From NCBI GenBank assembly GCA_021802745.1, contig JAJZRK010000027.1, positions 1 to 21,110 of the forward strand: DNA of 21,110 nucleotides. The letters are read 5' to 3'. The notes beneath the pieces were generated by a model. The model was given only the letters and a program-made list of their open reading frames with translations, ran no database searches and was not told the DNA's origin. Positions within the stretch are counted from its first letter, which is position 1. Every line of letters starts with the position of its first letter. Below are positions 7,819 through 14,386 of this stretch, piece by piece. Origin of the DNA: a bacterium. Its GTDB lineage: Bacteria; Gemmatimonadota; Gemmatimonadetes; Gemmatimonadales; Gemmatimonadaceae. The position numbers and the translations under genes are program-made.

Positions 7819-8082
7819 ATGGCGGGTGGCACTCTTGACCACGAGTCTCTCGACCGGCTGATCAGTGAAGCCTGTGAGGGTGCGCCGTTGCCGTTTCTAC
7901 GGCAGTTCCTGCGCGAACAGCGCGGGCGCGGAAGGCGCATAGGCATCGGCGCTGCCGCAAAGCAGGCACGGGAGAACCTGCGCGACGCGATCGCGGCGAA
8001 GTTGATCGGGACCTCTGAGGTGGTAGTGCACAGTACAGATCGTGGGCATATCGCGTCACCGACTCGAAGGCGTGCGACCTAA
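7819..8082 (+). CDS. Small hypothetical protein
   Basis: An 87-residue frame with reasonable codon use (mostly G/C at third positions) and plausible helices: LDHESLDRLISEA, PLPFLRQFLREQRGRG and AAAKQARENLRDAIAAKL. The last 20 residues look less protein-like, so the true C-terminus may have been lost. No clear Shine-Dalgarno precedes the ATG. I do not recognise a family. It sits between the nrdJ terminator and a decayed gene at the edge of the toxin-antitoxin island, so it may itself be a leftover. Confidence 0.4.
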   Translation: MAGGTLDHESLDRLISEACEGAPLPFLRQFLREQRGRGRRIGIGAAAKQARENLRDAIAAKLIGTSEVVVHSTDRGHIASPTRRRAT

Positions 8083-8094
8083 ACCGCCGCTTAA

Positions 8095-8442
8095 GGGACA
8101 CCAAGTGGCGCGCGCGAACGAGCTCGTCGACCGAGCGGACTCCGTCTCGGTGGCGGCGTCTTTCGCGATGGAGATCGCGCGCTCAATCAGAACTGCTTTC
8201 CGTCGCATCACTGGAAGGCCAGGCCGCTACCACCGGGCATCGCCCGGCGGCTCGAGCGCCGGAAGCCGTTGCCGCCGGCGATCGCGACGCGCATGGCGCC
8301 GCCGGACCTGATCGCCATCGGGCCGCGCCCTGAGCGGGCCGTCGAGATCGCCGTGGTCGGCCATACGGGGATTGCGATGTGCGCGGGGGTGGCGATCAAA
8401 ATCGGCGCCGAGGTGATCCGGTCGCGCGACGGTACGGAGTGA
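8095..8442 (+). pseudogene. Start-less remnant of a Pro-rich (LPPGIA-repeat) exported protein
   Basis: The frame is open from 8095 to TGA at 8440-8442 but has no usable start; the only ATG is at 8293. Its last 75 residues look real: HHWKARPLPPGIARRLERRK, PLPPAIATRM, then a hydrophobic strand-rich end (AVEIAVVGHTGIAMCAGVAI). Paired LPPGIA-R-L and PLPP-A-I repeats followed by a short beta domain are typical of small periplasmic proteins of the RcnB-like type found in many Gram-negatives. The 5' half with the signal peptide is missing, so I call it a decayed gene, truncated when the neighbouring island formed. Confidence 0.45.
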
Positions 8443-8469
8443 CGTATATTGTCGGTGCATCTATACGTC
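8441..8469. promoter_or_regulatory. Inverted-repeat operator and -10 box of the antitoxin/PIN operon
   Basis: GACGTATA (8441-8448) and TATACGTC (8462-8469) are perfect 8-bp inverted arms with a 13-bp spacer, ending seven bases before the antitoxin ATG. TATATT at 8445-8450 inside the left arm resembles a -10 box. This is the usual place for autoregulation by a type II antitoxin. Confidence 0.6.
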
Positions 8470-8476
8470 GCTTCCT

Positions 8477-8716
8477 ATGCAGACCAAGCTTACCCTCCGT
8501 CTCGACGCGAGCCTCATTCGCCGCGCCAAAGCGTACGCCAAGCGTTCGGGGAAGTCGGTCTCCGCCGTCGTGGCCGACTACTTCGCCGCGCTCGACGCCA
8601 CCGGTGCGCCGGGGTCCAGCTATGGTCCGAAGGTCCGCTCGTTGCTCGGCGTGGTCCGCGAGTCGCGCGTCGACGAGACGGACTACCGTCGTCATATTGA
8701 GCGCAAGCACCGGTGA
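8477..8716 (+). CDS. DUF6364-type antitoxin (copy 1)
   Basis: A 79-residue protein. The N-terminal 39 residues (TKLTLRLDASLIRRAKAYAK, then RSGKSVSAVVADYFAAL) form a ribbon-helix-helix-like DNA-binding unit. The C-terminal half, ending YRRHIERKHR, would wrap the toxin. This matches the DUF6364 antitoxins, which precede PIN toxins. It overlaps the PIN gene start by four bases (GTGA), giving tight coupling. It should bind the inverted repeat at 8441-8469. A paralogue at 13830-14069 is 61/79 identical. Confidence 0.88.
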   Translation: MQTKLTLRLDASLIRRAKAYAKRSGKSVSAVVADYFAALDATGAPGSSYGPKVRSLLGVVRESRVDETDYRRHIERKHR

Positions 8717-9147
8717 AGGCGCTGCTCGACACCAACGTCGTACTCGACGTCCTCCTCGATCGTGCACCCCACGCCGTCGCGTCGTCCGCCGTGCTCAGCC
8801 TGGTGGAGTCGGGAGCCGTCCGCGGCTCGTTGTGCGCGACGAGCGTCACGACCGTCCACTACTTGCTGGCGAAGGCGCTCGGGCAGCGGGTGGCGCGCCG
8901 ACATCTCGAAACGCTGCTCTCGCTCTGTGACGTCGCGCCAGTCACGGAGGACGTGCTGCGTGACGCCTTGTCGGCAGGGTTCGCGGACTACGAGGATGCC
9001 GTAGTGCATGCGGCGGCGCTTCGGTCGCACGCGGCGGTGATTGTCAGCCGAGATGCAACCGGCTTCAAGTCCGCCAAGATTCCGGTGGTGTCCCCCGCCG
9101 AGCTGTTGGCGACGTTGCGCAGGAACCTCAATCCGAGCAAGCCATGA
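8713..9147 (+). CDS. PIN-domain toxin (VapC-like ribonuclease)
   Basis: A 144-residue PIN protein with a GTG start inside the antitoxin stop. The acidic metal-binding positions are present: Asp6 in LLDTN, Asp95 (with Asp92/Glu94) in FADYEDAVV, and Asp114 in VSRDATGF. The usual second-motif glutamate is not obvious (TSVTTVHYLL), as in several subfamilies of this group. PIN toxins cut RNA, often tRNA or rRNA, when the antitoxin is lost. All other catalytic residues and the full length are present, so it looks functional, unlike the second copy. The next gene overlaps its stop by ATGA. Confidence 0.9.
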   Translation: MKALLDTNVVLDVLLDRAPHAVASSAVLSLVESGAVRGSLCATSVTTVHYLLAKALGQRVARRHLETLLSLCDVAPVTEDVLRDALSAGFADYEDAVVHAAALRSHAAVIVSRDATGFKSAKIPVVSPAELLATLRRNLNPSKP

Positions 9148-9515
9148 GCTACGAGACGCATTTCTGGGGGCAGTTCGAAATCGCTCCCGCGTTGCCGAGC
9201 GACGTGGTCGCGGAACTGTCGAGTCGCATCGCCACCGATTGGGGGCACGCCGCATCGCAGTCGATCTCCGGGCGTCCAGATGCGCCGTGCCACTGGGAAC
9301 CGGCACCTGACGGACGCGCCCTGCGGTGGGACGAATGTGCGAAGTTCTACGACTACGAGCGGTGGTTGCGGGTGCTGATCGACGAGTTCTTCGCCCCACG
9401 CGGTCATGTGCTGAACGGCTCAGTCCGTTACTCGGGAGAGGGCGACGCGGATGAGGGCATCATCCGCGTCGAAGCTAATCGCGTCATGCTCGCCGAACTG
9501 CCCCCGACTTGGTAA
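9144..9515 (+). CDS. Small conserved protein of unknown function in the antitoxin/PIN/DUF3883 operon
   Basis: A 123-residue acidic protein overlapping the PIN stop by four bases (ATGA) and ending three bases before the next gene. The central part (ALRWDECAKFYDYERWLRVL, IDEFFAPRGHVLNGSVRYSG, EGDADEGIIRVEANRV) resembles a small family seen scattered in bacteria and phages, with a W-x-x-W/L-x-x-LI-x-x-F...G-x-x-LNG-x-V core. Its biochemical role is not known to me. Its lack of a separate promoter and its coupling suggest it works with its neighbours, perhaps as a regulator or accessory of the nuclease-like protein. Confidence 0.72.
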   Translation: MSYETHFWGQFEIAPALPSDVVAELSSRIATDWGHAASQSISGRPDAPCHWEPAPDGRALRWDECAKFYDYERWLRVLIDEFFAPRGHVLNGSVRYSGEGDADEGIIRVEANRVMLAELPPTW

Positions 9516-9518
9516 CGG

Positions 9519-10394
9519 ATGCCCAGTCGCCGAGCCACTGCTGCGGAAGCCGGGAGTCCTTGGACCCGCCAAGAGGTCGAGGCGTTGGTTGAGGACTACC
9601 TGCAGATGCTCGCCCTGGAGCTCGAGGGCAGGCGCTATAACAAGGCGGAGCACAACCGCCTCCTGCAGCGGCGCCTGCCGGCGCGCCGGCGGCAAGCGAT
9701 TGAGTTCAAACACGCGAACGTCAGCGCCGTCCTCATTGAGCTCGGACTTCGCTACGTAGACGGCTACCAGCCTCGTGCGAATATCCAGGAGATGCTCCGC
9801 GAGGTCGTGTCGGCCCGCGTGCTGACGCAACCGAAGCTTGCCGAGCGCATGGTTGAGGCGGCTGATCGTATGGCGTCCCCGACAGTTGCTGGGTCGCCGG
9901 CGCTGAAACTCGTGGCGGTGCCGAAGTTCGAGGTCCCCCGCGCGCGGGTGTCGGAACATCGAGTGAGAATGTCGGCCGCTCGGCCCACCGACTACGTGCG
10001 CCGAGAAGCGGCGAACCGTTCGCTCGGCCTCGCCGGCGAGCAGGCGGTGCTCGCATTCGAACACCGCCGACTGTGGACTGCTGGCCGGCGCAAGCTCGCC
10101 GGCTTCATCGAGCACGTCGCGCACACGAAGGGCGACGGTCTGGGGTACGACATTCACTCGTTCGACGAGAACGGGGCGGATCGGCTGATCGAGGTCAAGA
10201 CGACGCGCGGGGGTGAGTTCATGCCATTCTTCGTCACGCGCAACGAGTACGACACGTCCACGCAGCACGACGCATGCTATCATTTGTACCGGGTATTCGA
10301 CTTCGACCGCGCGCGCAGGTTGTTCACGCTCCGCGGTGCGCTGCAGAGCACCTGCGCGCTGGAGCCGGAGGTCTATCGGGGGCGGTCGCGTTGA
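9519..10394 (+). CDS. DUF3883 domain protein (putative PD-(D/E)XK nuclease-like)
   Basis: A 291-residue protein. The N-terminal ~95 residues (WTRQEVEALVEDYLQMLALE, YNKAEHNRLLQRRL, IEFKHANVSAVLIELG) form a helical region often fused to DUF3883. The C-terminal domain (about 175-285) contains GEQAVLAFEHRRLW, YDIHSFDENG with Asp211, and LIEVKTT with Glu225 and Lys227, a D...E-x-K arrangement of the PD-(D/E)XK superfamily. DUF3883 is common in restriction and anti-phage loci; actual nuclease activity here is inferred. Starting three bases after the preceding stop, it is the fourth gene of the operon begun by the antitoxin at 8477. Confidence 0.85.
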   Translation: MPSRRATAAEAGSPWTRQEVEALVEDYLQMLALELEGRRYNKAEHNRLLQRRLPARRRQAIEFKHANVSAVLIELGLRYVDGYQPRANIQEMLREVVSARVLTQPKLAERMVEAADRMASPTVAGSPALKLVAVPKFEVPRARVSEHRVRMSAARPTDYVRREAANRSLGLAGEQAVLAFEHRRLWTAGRRKLAGFIEHVAHTKGDGLGYDIHSFDENGADRLIEVKTTRGGEFMPFFVTRNEYDTSTQHDACYHLYRVFDFDRARRLFTLRGALQSTCALEPEVYRGRSR

Positions 10395-10450
10395 CGCGGG
10401 CTCGGGTGGTATTGCGTTCTGCGCCGCCGCGCGCTGGAAGCCGGAGCCTA

Positions 10451-10945
10451 TCAAAGAACGTCACGGAAGCTCGTGAACGGCAACGTGAACCTGTTGGCGG
10501 CCAGCGTCCGCAGCGCCTCGTCCGCATGCTCAATCGTGATCGCCCCGGCGCGAATGCACGCCACGAACACGTCCGCAGTCGTCACGATGTGGCCCGCGCC
10601 GAGGCGCGCTGTCGCCTCGCGGCGAAACACCCGCTTTTCGTCCGAGGCAATGGCAAACCCGCGATGCTCGGCGAGCGCAAGGGCGGCCGCCTCACCTTGA
10701 CCTATGATCCGGCGAAGCGCGGCGTATGTGGCCAATTCGGCGGTCGTCTCGAACGCGACGACCGATAGCGCACCGTTGGCGATGCTCGCGTGCACGCCAG
10801 CTGATTGCGCAGAATCCGTCAGTTCGCCAAGGACGTCAGCACACACCACAAAGCGTAAGTCCGGTACCTGCGCCAGCAACGGCAACGCATCCGCAATCGC
10901 GAGATTGATGAGGACGTTCGTGTCCGCGATGACGATGCGGGGCAA
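10451..10945 (-). CDS. PIN-domain toxin paired with XRE-ImmA/IrrE
   Basis: A 164-residue PIN protein of the DUF3368-like type. Acidic residues are in the expected places: Asp8 (IADTN), Glu41 (LGELTDS), Glu85 (GQGEAAALALAEHRG) and Asp102 (IASDEKR). The start is TTG, 12 bases after the stop of the metallopeptidase gene, so the two are one transcript. The predicted job is RNA cleavage, restrained by the partner. The pairing of a COG2856-type regulator with a PIN protein is a recurring toxin-antitoxin-like arrangement. It is convergent with the DUF3883 gene, with 56 bp between them and no clear terminator. Confidence 0.85.
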   Translation of the reverse strand: MPRIVIADTNVLINLAIADALPLLAQVPDLRFVVCADVLGELTDSAQSAGVHASIANGALSVVAFETTAELATYAALRRIIGQGEAAALALAEHRGFAIASDEKRVFRREATARLGAGHIVTTADVFVACIRAGAITIEHADEALRTLAANRFTLPFTSFRDVL

Positions 10946-10957
10946 ACGCCGGCGCTC

Positions 10958-12220
10958 TTACACTGACGCGGCGTCGGCCGCCAATTCGGCGTCCTCGACG
11001 ATGGCATCGATGTCGGCGCCATTCAACGACACCATGGCGAGCAGTTCGCGCAGCTTCGACTTCGAGATCCGCTCACGACGATACGCCTCCAGCGAGAGCA
11101 CCACGAAGCGCTGCGAGTGCCCCGGCAACTCCGAGGGTCGCACATCGTCGGGGGTCGCAATGCCGAACGACCGCGCGAGTGCCTGAACACCCTGCGAGGC
11201 ACTCGCCTCCTTCAACGCGTCCAACTCGGGCTCCGTGATCAGCTTCAGATTGCGCAGGCGATACGCCATCGCCATCAGGCTGGTGCCGAACTTCACGGCC
11301 AGTTGCAGTGCATCGTAAAGCTGGATGTCCTGCGAGTGCGGTGCCGCCCGATGCTCAGCGCGGATGGCATCCTGTTCGTCGAAGACGGCCGCCGCCATGC
11401 GCGACGACTGACCCTTGCCCAGGCTTTCCACGTTGGCCCTGAGGCCCTCCTCCGGCATCAGAAATGCCGCCGCGAAGGCATTGCCGCGGACCTCCCGAAG
11501 GTCGTCGCGTTCCGATGAACGACTGATGCTGCCGCTCAAGTTGCGATCGAGCAGCACGTGGCAGTATTCGTGCGCGAGAGAGAAGCGCCGACGCGCCGAC
11601 GCGTGCGTGCTGTTGACCGCCACAAATGGGGCGACGTCGCCGGAGCCGATGGTCAGCCCCGAGATGTCATCCGGAAGCTCCACGAGCGCCGCCCGCACGC
11701 CCCAGGAGTCAAGCTGGCTCGCGAGGTCGGCGATGGGTGCGCTGCCGAGTCCGAGGCGCCGCCGCTCCGCCTCCGCCACGTGCTCGCCTTGCTGCACGGC
11801 GGTCCAGCGCGTGCCCGGCGGATCCATATCGTACGTGGCACCGGCACGCGGATTGCGCGGGACGTCAAGCAGCAGCTCGAGCGCCTGCAGCTCCCGGGCA
11901 ACCGCCAGGCACTTCCGGAGCTCACTCGCGCTCGTCGCACCCGATGCAACATCGGCAGGGGCGCGGAACAGCGCGTGAATGAGATCATCCTCGCGGAACT
12001 CCGGCGCCAGGAAATCCGTCAGCTCGCGCCCCACGTGGTACGCGATACGCTCCAGCTCGATGCCCGAGACCGCCCGATTCCCGGCCTCGATCTCGGAGAG
12101 CGCCGAGCGAGAGACGCCGATGGCGTCGGCAAACGACTGCTGACTCTGCCCGGAACTCTCCCGCGCTCGCTTGATGCGTCGCGCGAGCTCGGCCTTGCTG
12201 GTGGCTTCGAATGGGGGCAT
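10958..12220 (-). CDS. XRE-family regulator fused to ImmA/IrrE metallopeptidase
   Basis: A 420-residue protein. Residues about 10-65 are an XRE helix-turn-helix (LARRIKRARESSGQSQQSFA, DAIGVSRSALSEIEAGNRAV). Around 217-221 is the zinc-protease motif in SLAHEYCHVLL (His217, Glu218, His221), followed by NAFAAAFLMPEE, the usual third-ligand helix. ImmA/IrrE proteins cleave repressors or antitoxins after stress. I chose the ATG at 12220 because the HTH follows at once; an upstream frame to 12340 lacks conserved sequence and would overlap the promoter. With the downstream PIN gene it forms a two-gene module whose DNA-binding half probably represses its own promoter (12268-12297). Confidence 0.9.
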   Translation of the reverse strand: MPPFEATSKAELARRIKRARESSGQSQQSFADAIGVSRSALSEIEAGNRAVSGIELERIAYHVGRELTDFLAPEFREDDLIHALFRAPADVASGATSASELRKCLAVARELQALELLLDVPRNPRAGATYDMDPPGTRWTAVQQGEHVAEAERRRLGLGSAPIADLASQLDSWGVRAALVELPDDISGLTIGSGDVAPFVAVNSTHASARRRFSLAHEYCHVLLDRNLSGSISRSSERDDLREVRGNAFAAAFLMPEEGLRANVESLGKGQSSRMAAAVFDEQDAIRAEHRAAPHSQDIQLYDALQLAVKFGTSLMAMAYRLRNLKLITEPELDALKEASASQGVQALARSFGIATPDDVRPSELPGHSQRFVVLSLEAYRRERISKSKLRELLAMVSLNGADIDAIVEDAELAADAASV

Positions 12221-12267
12221 CGGAAGGTCTCGGAAAAAGGCACTGGGCCGCCTTGGGCCTGCGGACG

Positions 12268-12297
12268 CAATTTGGGGCAATCGCTTCAATTTGTCAA
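12268..12297 (-). promoter_or_regulatory. Promoter of the XRE-ImmA/PIN operon with CAAATTG repeats
   Basis: On the minus strand TTGACA (12297-12292) is a perfect -35, followed after 17 bp by CAAATT (12274-12269), a weak -10. CAAATTG occurs twice, at 12293-12287 and 12274-12268, 19 bp apart, across the promoter. This is a plausible operator for the XRE domain. The expected leader is about 40 bases. Confidence 0.5.
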
Positions 12298-12494
12298 AAA
12301 ATGGATCAACTGATTGCAATTCCAGCAGCAACACCGTCATTCACCGACGAACGGAAACGCGAGATGGGAAGGCCTGAATACGTCGCAGCCTGTTTGGATG
12401 CTCGTTCCATGAAGCGGGTTCTCGAAGTTGCACGAAGACGCTCGTGGGCTTCAGTCCACGGGCTTTCCTTCTCGCCAGCGCGCGTGGCGAATCG

Positions 12495-12524
12495 TTGACA
12501 TTTATGCATATCTGTCTACATTTA
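12495..12524 (+). promoter_or_regulatory. Promoter/operator of the AbiEi antitoxin, probably leaderless
   Basis: TTGACA (12495-12500), a 16-bp spacer and TACATT (12517-12522) form a good sigma-70 promoter. The ATG follows after seven bases, so transcription should begin at or next to the start codon. ACATTTA is repeated at 12498-12504 and 12518-12524 (20-bp period), and TATGCATA (12503-12510) is a palindrome in the spacer, giving likely repressor sites. Confidence 0.6.
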
Positions 12525-12529
12525 GCCAC

Positions 12530-13138
12530 ATGCCAACCGCCGATGCCGCCAAGTGCCTTCTGCGCCTTGCCCGCCGCCGAGGTTCGATCAGCCGGCGGGA
12601 AGTGGTAGAAGCAGGAATCCACACACACACGCTGAGCCGCCTGGTCCGCTCGGGCGCTCTCGAGCGCGTTGCGCCGGGCCGGTACCGCCTGCCGGGCGCG
12701 CCGATCACCGAGCATCACAGCCTCGCCATCGTCGCCGCAGTCGCTCCCAAGGCGGTCGTGTGTCTGCTTTCCGCGCTGAGCTTCCATGACATCGGCACGC
12801 AGCTTCCCCACCAGGTGTGGATCGCTGTCGATCGGCGTAGCCGCGCGCCGGCGCTCGCATGGCCTCGGCTGCGCGTCCTTCGCTTCAGCGGCGCGGCGCT
12901 CACCGAGGGCATCGAAACACATCGCATCGAGGGTGAGCATGTCCGCGTGTACGGCGTGCCCAAGACCCTCGCCGACATCTTCAAGTACCGCAACAAGGTC
13001 GGGCTCGATGTCGCCCTCGAAGCGCTCCGCGAAAGCTGGCGCGCCAGGCGATTCACGATGGACGAAATGCACCGCTACGCGCGCGTCTGCCGAGTGGAGC
13101 GTGTCATGCGCCCCTTTCTCGAGGCGCTCGTGGGATGA
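12530..13138 (+). CDS. AbiEi-type antitoxin (transcriptional regulator)
   Basis: A 202-residue protein of the AbiEi type IV antitoxin family. The N-terminal winged helix (about 6-56: CLLRLARRRGSISRREVVEA, LSRLVRSGALERVAPGRYRL) leads into the conserved hinge HHSLAIVAAVAPKAVVCLLS (63-82) and the C-terminal domain ending in VYGVPKTLADIFKYRNKVG and VALEALRE. In AbiE systems this protein represses the operon and counteracts AbiEii, a nucleotidyltransferase toxin. The ATG at 12530 is set by the promoter spacing and by domain start; longer frames run into promoter sequence. The stop overlaps the toxin gene start by ATGA. The antitoxin is full length although the toxin is wrecked. Confidence 0.88.
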   Translation: MPTADAAKCLLRLARRRGSISRREVVEAGIHTHTLSRLVRSGALERVAPGRYRLPGAPITEHHSLAIVAAVAPKAVVCLLSALSFHDIGTQLPHQVWIAVDRRSRAPALAWPRLRVLRFSGAALTEGIETHRIEGEHVRVYGVPKTLADIFKYRNKVGLDVALEALRESWRARRFTMDEMHRYARVCRVERVMRPFLEALVG

Positions 13139-13707
13139 CGCGCGCGCACGAGGGGCTCCCGGTGTCGATCCAGGTGTGGCTCGCGCGCCACGCCCGGGAA
13201 CTCGGCATGGACCCGAACCGGGTGCTCACGCGGTTCGCCGATGCGGTGTCGCCCGAGCCGGTCTGGCTCGAGTACCCCGCGCTCCTCGATTTCCCGAGAC
13301 CGCGGTTGCGCGCCTACCGTCGAGAGACCGCTATCGCCGAGAAGCTGCATGCGATGGTCGTGCTCGGCGAAGCCAATAGTCGCATGCGCGATTTCTTCGA
13401 CATCCATGCGTTGGCACAGCATGGGTGATTCGAGGGCGACGTTCTCGCGCGCGCTCTGAGCGCGACGTTCGAACGCCGGCGAACGCCGATTCCCGAATCG
13501 CTGCCGCTCGCGCTGACCCCCGCGTTCGCGGCCATTCGCGGGAAACAGGTCCAGTGGCAGGGGTTCCTGCGCAGGAACGGCGTGCTGGTCGCGCCGCAGG
13601 AACTCGCATCCGTCGTCGCGGGAACGGCGGCCTTCCTCGAACGTGTCATTGAGGCGACACGGCACGGGAGCGCGCTGCACGCGACGTGGTTGGCGGGAGG
13701 GCCGTAG
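13135..13707 (+). pseudogene. AbiEii toxin, core deleted and with in-frame TGA
   Basis: The first 97 codons run to TGA at 13426-13428, and the same frame then continues without break to TAG at 13705-13707. The beginning (SIQVWLARHARELGMDPNRV, LTRFADAV) fits the N-terminal helices of AbiEii. It then jumps to LEYPALLDFPRPRLRAYRRE and TAIAEKLHAMVVLGEANSRM-RDFFDIHALAQ, the C-terminal half. After the stop FEGDVLARALSATFERRRTP, LALTPAFAA and QVQWQGFLRRN complete the family's C-terminus. The nucleotidyltransferase core (the GGT/S and D-x-D region) is missing, probably 100 or so codons. With ~190 codons instead of about 290 and a nonsense codon, the toxin cannot work. Confidence 0.82.
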
Positions 13708-13829
13708 TCGCGCGCGGACGCTGCCGAGGAGCCGGTGTTGTGAGCGCCGCGCGCGCTCAGCGCGAGCATCTCCAGGAGACTCACATAAGTTGAATTTCTC
13801 AGTCAGGATCGTACCTCACGCAAAACCCC

Positions 13830-14069
13830 ATGGACACCAAACTCACCCTCCGCCTGGACGCCCAGCTCATTCGTCGCGCCAAGGCCTATGCCAAGCGCTC
13901 AGGCAAGTCGGTCTCGGCCGTCGTCGCCGATTACTTCGCTGCGCTCGAGGCTGAGGATGCGGAAGGCACGAGGCTCGGACCCAAGGTGCGCTCGCTCATC
14001 GGCGTTCTGCGCGAACGTCCGGTTGAAGAACAGGCGTATCGTCGGCACCTGGAGAAGAAGCACCGGTGA
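13830..14069 (+). CDS. DUF6364-type antitoxin (copy 2, toxin lost)
   Basis: A 79-residue paralogue of the antitoxin at 8477: 61 of 79 residues identical overall and 37 of the first 39. Nearly all change is in the C-terminal, toxin-binding half (for example ATGAPGSSY against AEDAEGTRL). The two genes differ at many silent positions, so this is an old duplication under protein-level selection or two separate acquisitions. Unlike copy 1 there is no GACGTATA inverted repeat upstream and no good Shine-Dalgarno. The stop codon sits in GTGA as in copy 1, but the PIN toxin that should begin there is reduced to its last ~30 codons. Confidence 0.85.
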   Translation: MDTKLTLRLDAQLIRRAKAYAKRSGKSVSAVVADYFAALEAEDAEGTRLGPKVRSLIGVLRERPVEEQAYRRHLEKKHR

Positions 14070-14087
14070 CGGGCCCGCGCGCAGGGC

Positions 14088-14180
14088 GTGGTGACGCGCG
14101 ACGAGGCGGGCTTCAGGCACGCGGTCCTGCCGGTCTATTCGCCCGAGGAGTTCCTTGCGATGCTGCGTCAGCGGCGCTGA
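14088..14180 (+). pseudogene. C-terminal remnant of the PIN toxin partner of antitoxin copy 2
   Basis: Just after the antitoxin, frame 14088-14180 reads VVTRDEAGFRHAVLPVYSPE then EFLAMLRQRR and stop. This aligns with residues ~110-137 of the intact PIN toxin (VIVSRDATGFKSAKIPVVSP, AELLATLRR). The D6 and D92/D95 parts are gone, so about 105 codons were deleted, leaving the stop-proximal end joined almost directly to the antitoxin. The GTG at 14066 opens a different, meaningless frame. Confidence 0.8.
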
Positions 14181-14386
14181 CGCGACGCGGGGCAGCTGCG
14201 GGAGTGGAACGGGCTGACGACCCACGCACCGCTCGGACGCTCGACGGGTGAGGTGAACAGCGCGCCGAGCGTCCACACAACCCAGATGTCCTTCTCGAGG
14301 ATGAACGGGGCAGGGGCGCCGCCCTCCTCGACACGCAAGACGGCTCGCTGGTCGTCCGGCGACAGGTCGAAGAACGCCTCAGCCAT
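14168..14386 (-). pseudogene. N-terminal fragment of an AbiEii/AbiGii nucleotidyltransferase toxin
   Basis: The 72-codon frame starts with an ATG overlapping the upstream antitoxin stop by eight bases. Its first ~47 residues (AEAFFDLSPDDQRAVLRVEE, APAPFILEKDIWVVWTLGAL, FTSP) match the N-terminus of AbiEii toxins, where LLEKD-x-WV-x-W precedes the V-F-KGGT-S-LSK catalytic motif. That motif never comes: from about 14245 the sequence diverges (VERPSGAWVV) and runs into the PIN remnant of the opposite strand. Only about one sixth of the normal length is left. Confidence 0.78.

Noticed and set aside
9420..10454. A 344-codon minus-strand frame opposite the DUF3883 gene
   Set aside because: Shadow frame; the plus-strand gene has clear family motifs.
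11558..12313. A 251-codon plus-strand frame opposite the XRE-ImmA gene
   Set aside because: Arg-rich antisense shadow covering a well-supported gene.
13741..13759. TGAGCGC-CGCGC-GCGCTCA palindrome upstream of antitoxin copy 2
   Set aside because: GC-only dyads are expected by chance here; no T-tract and no second copy.
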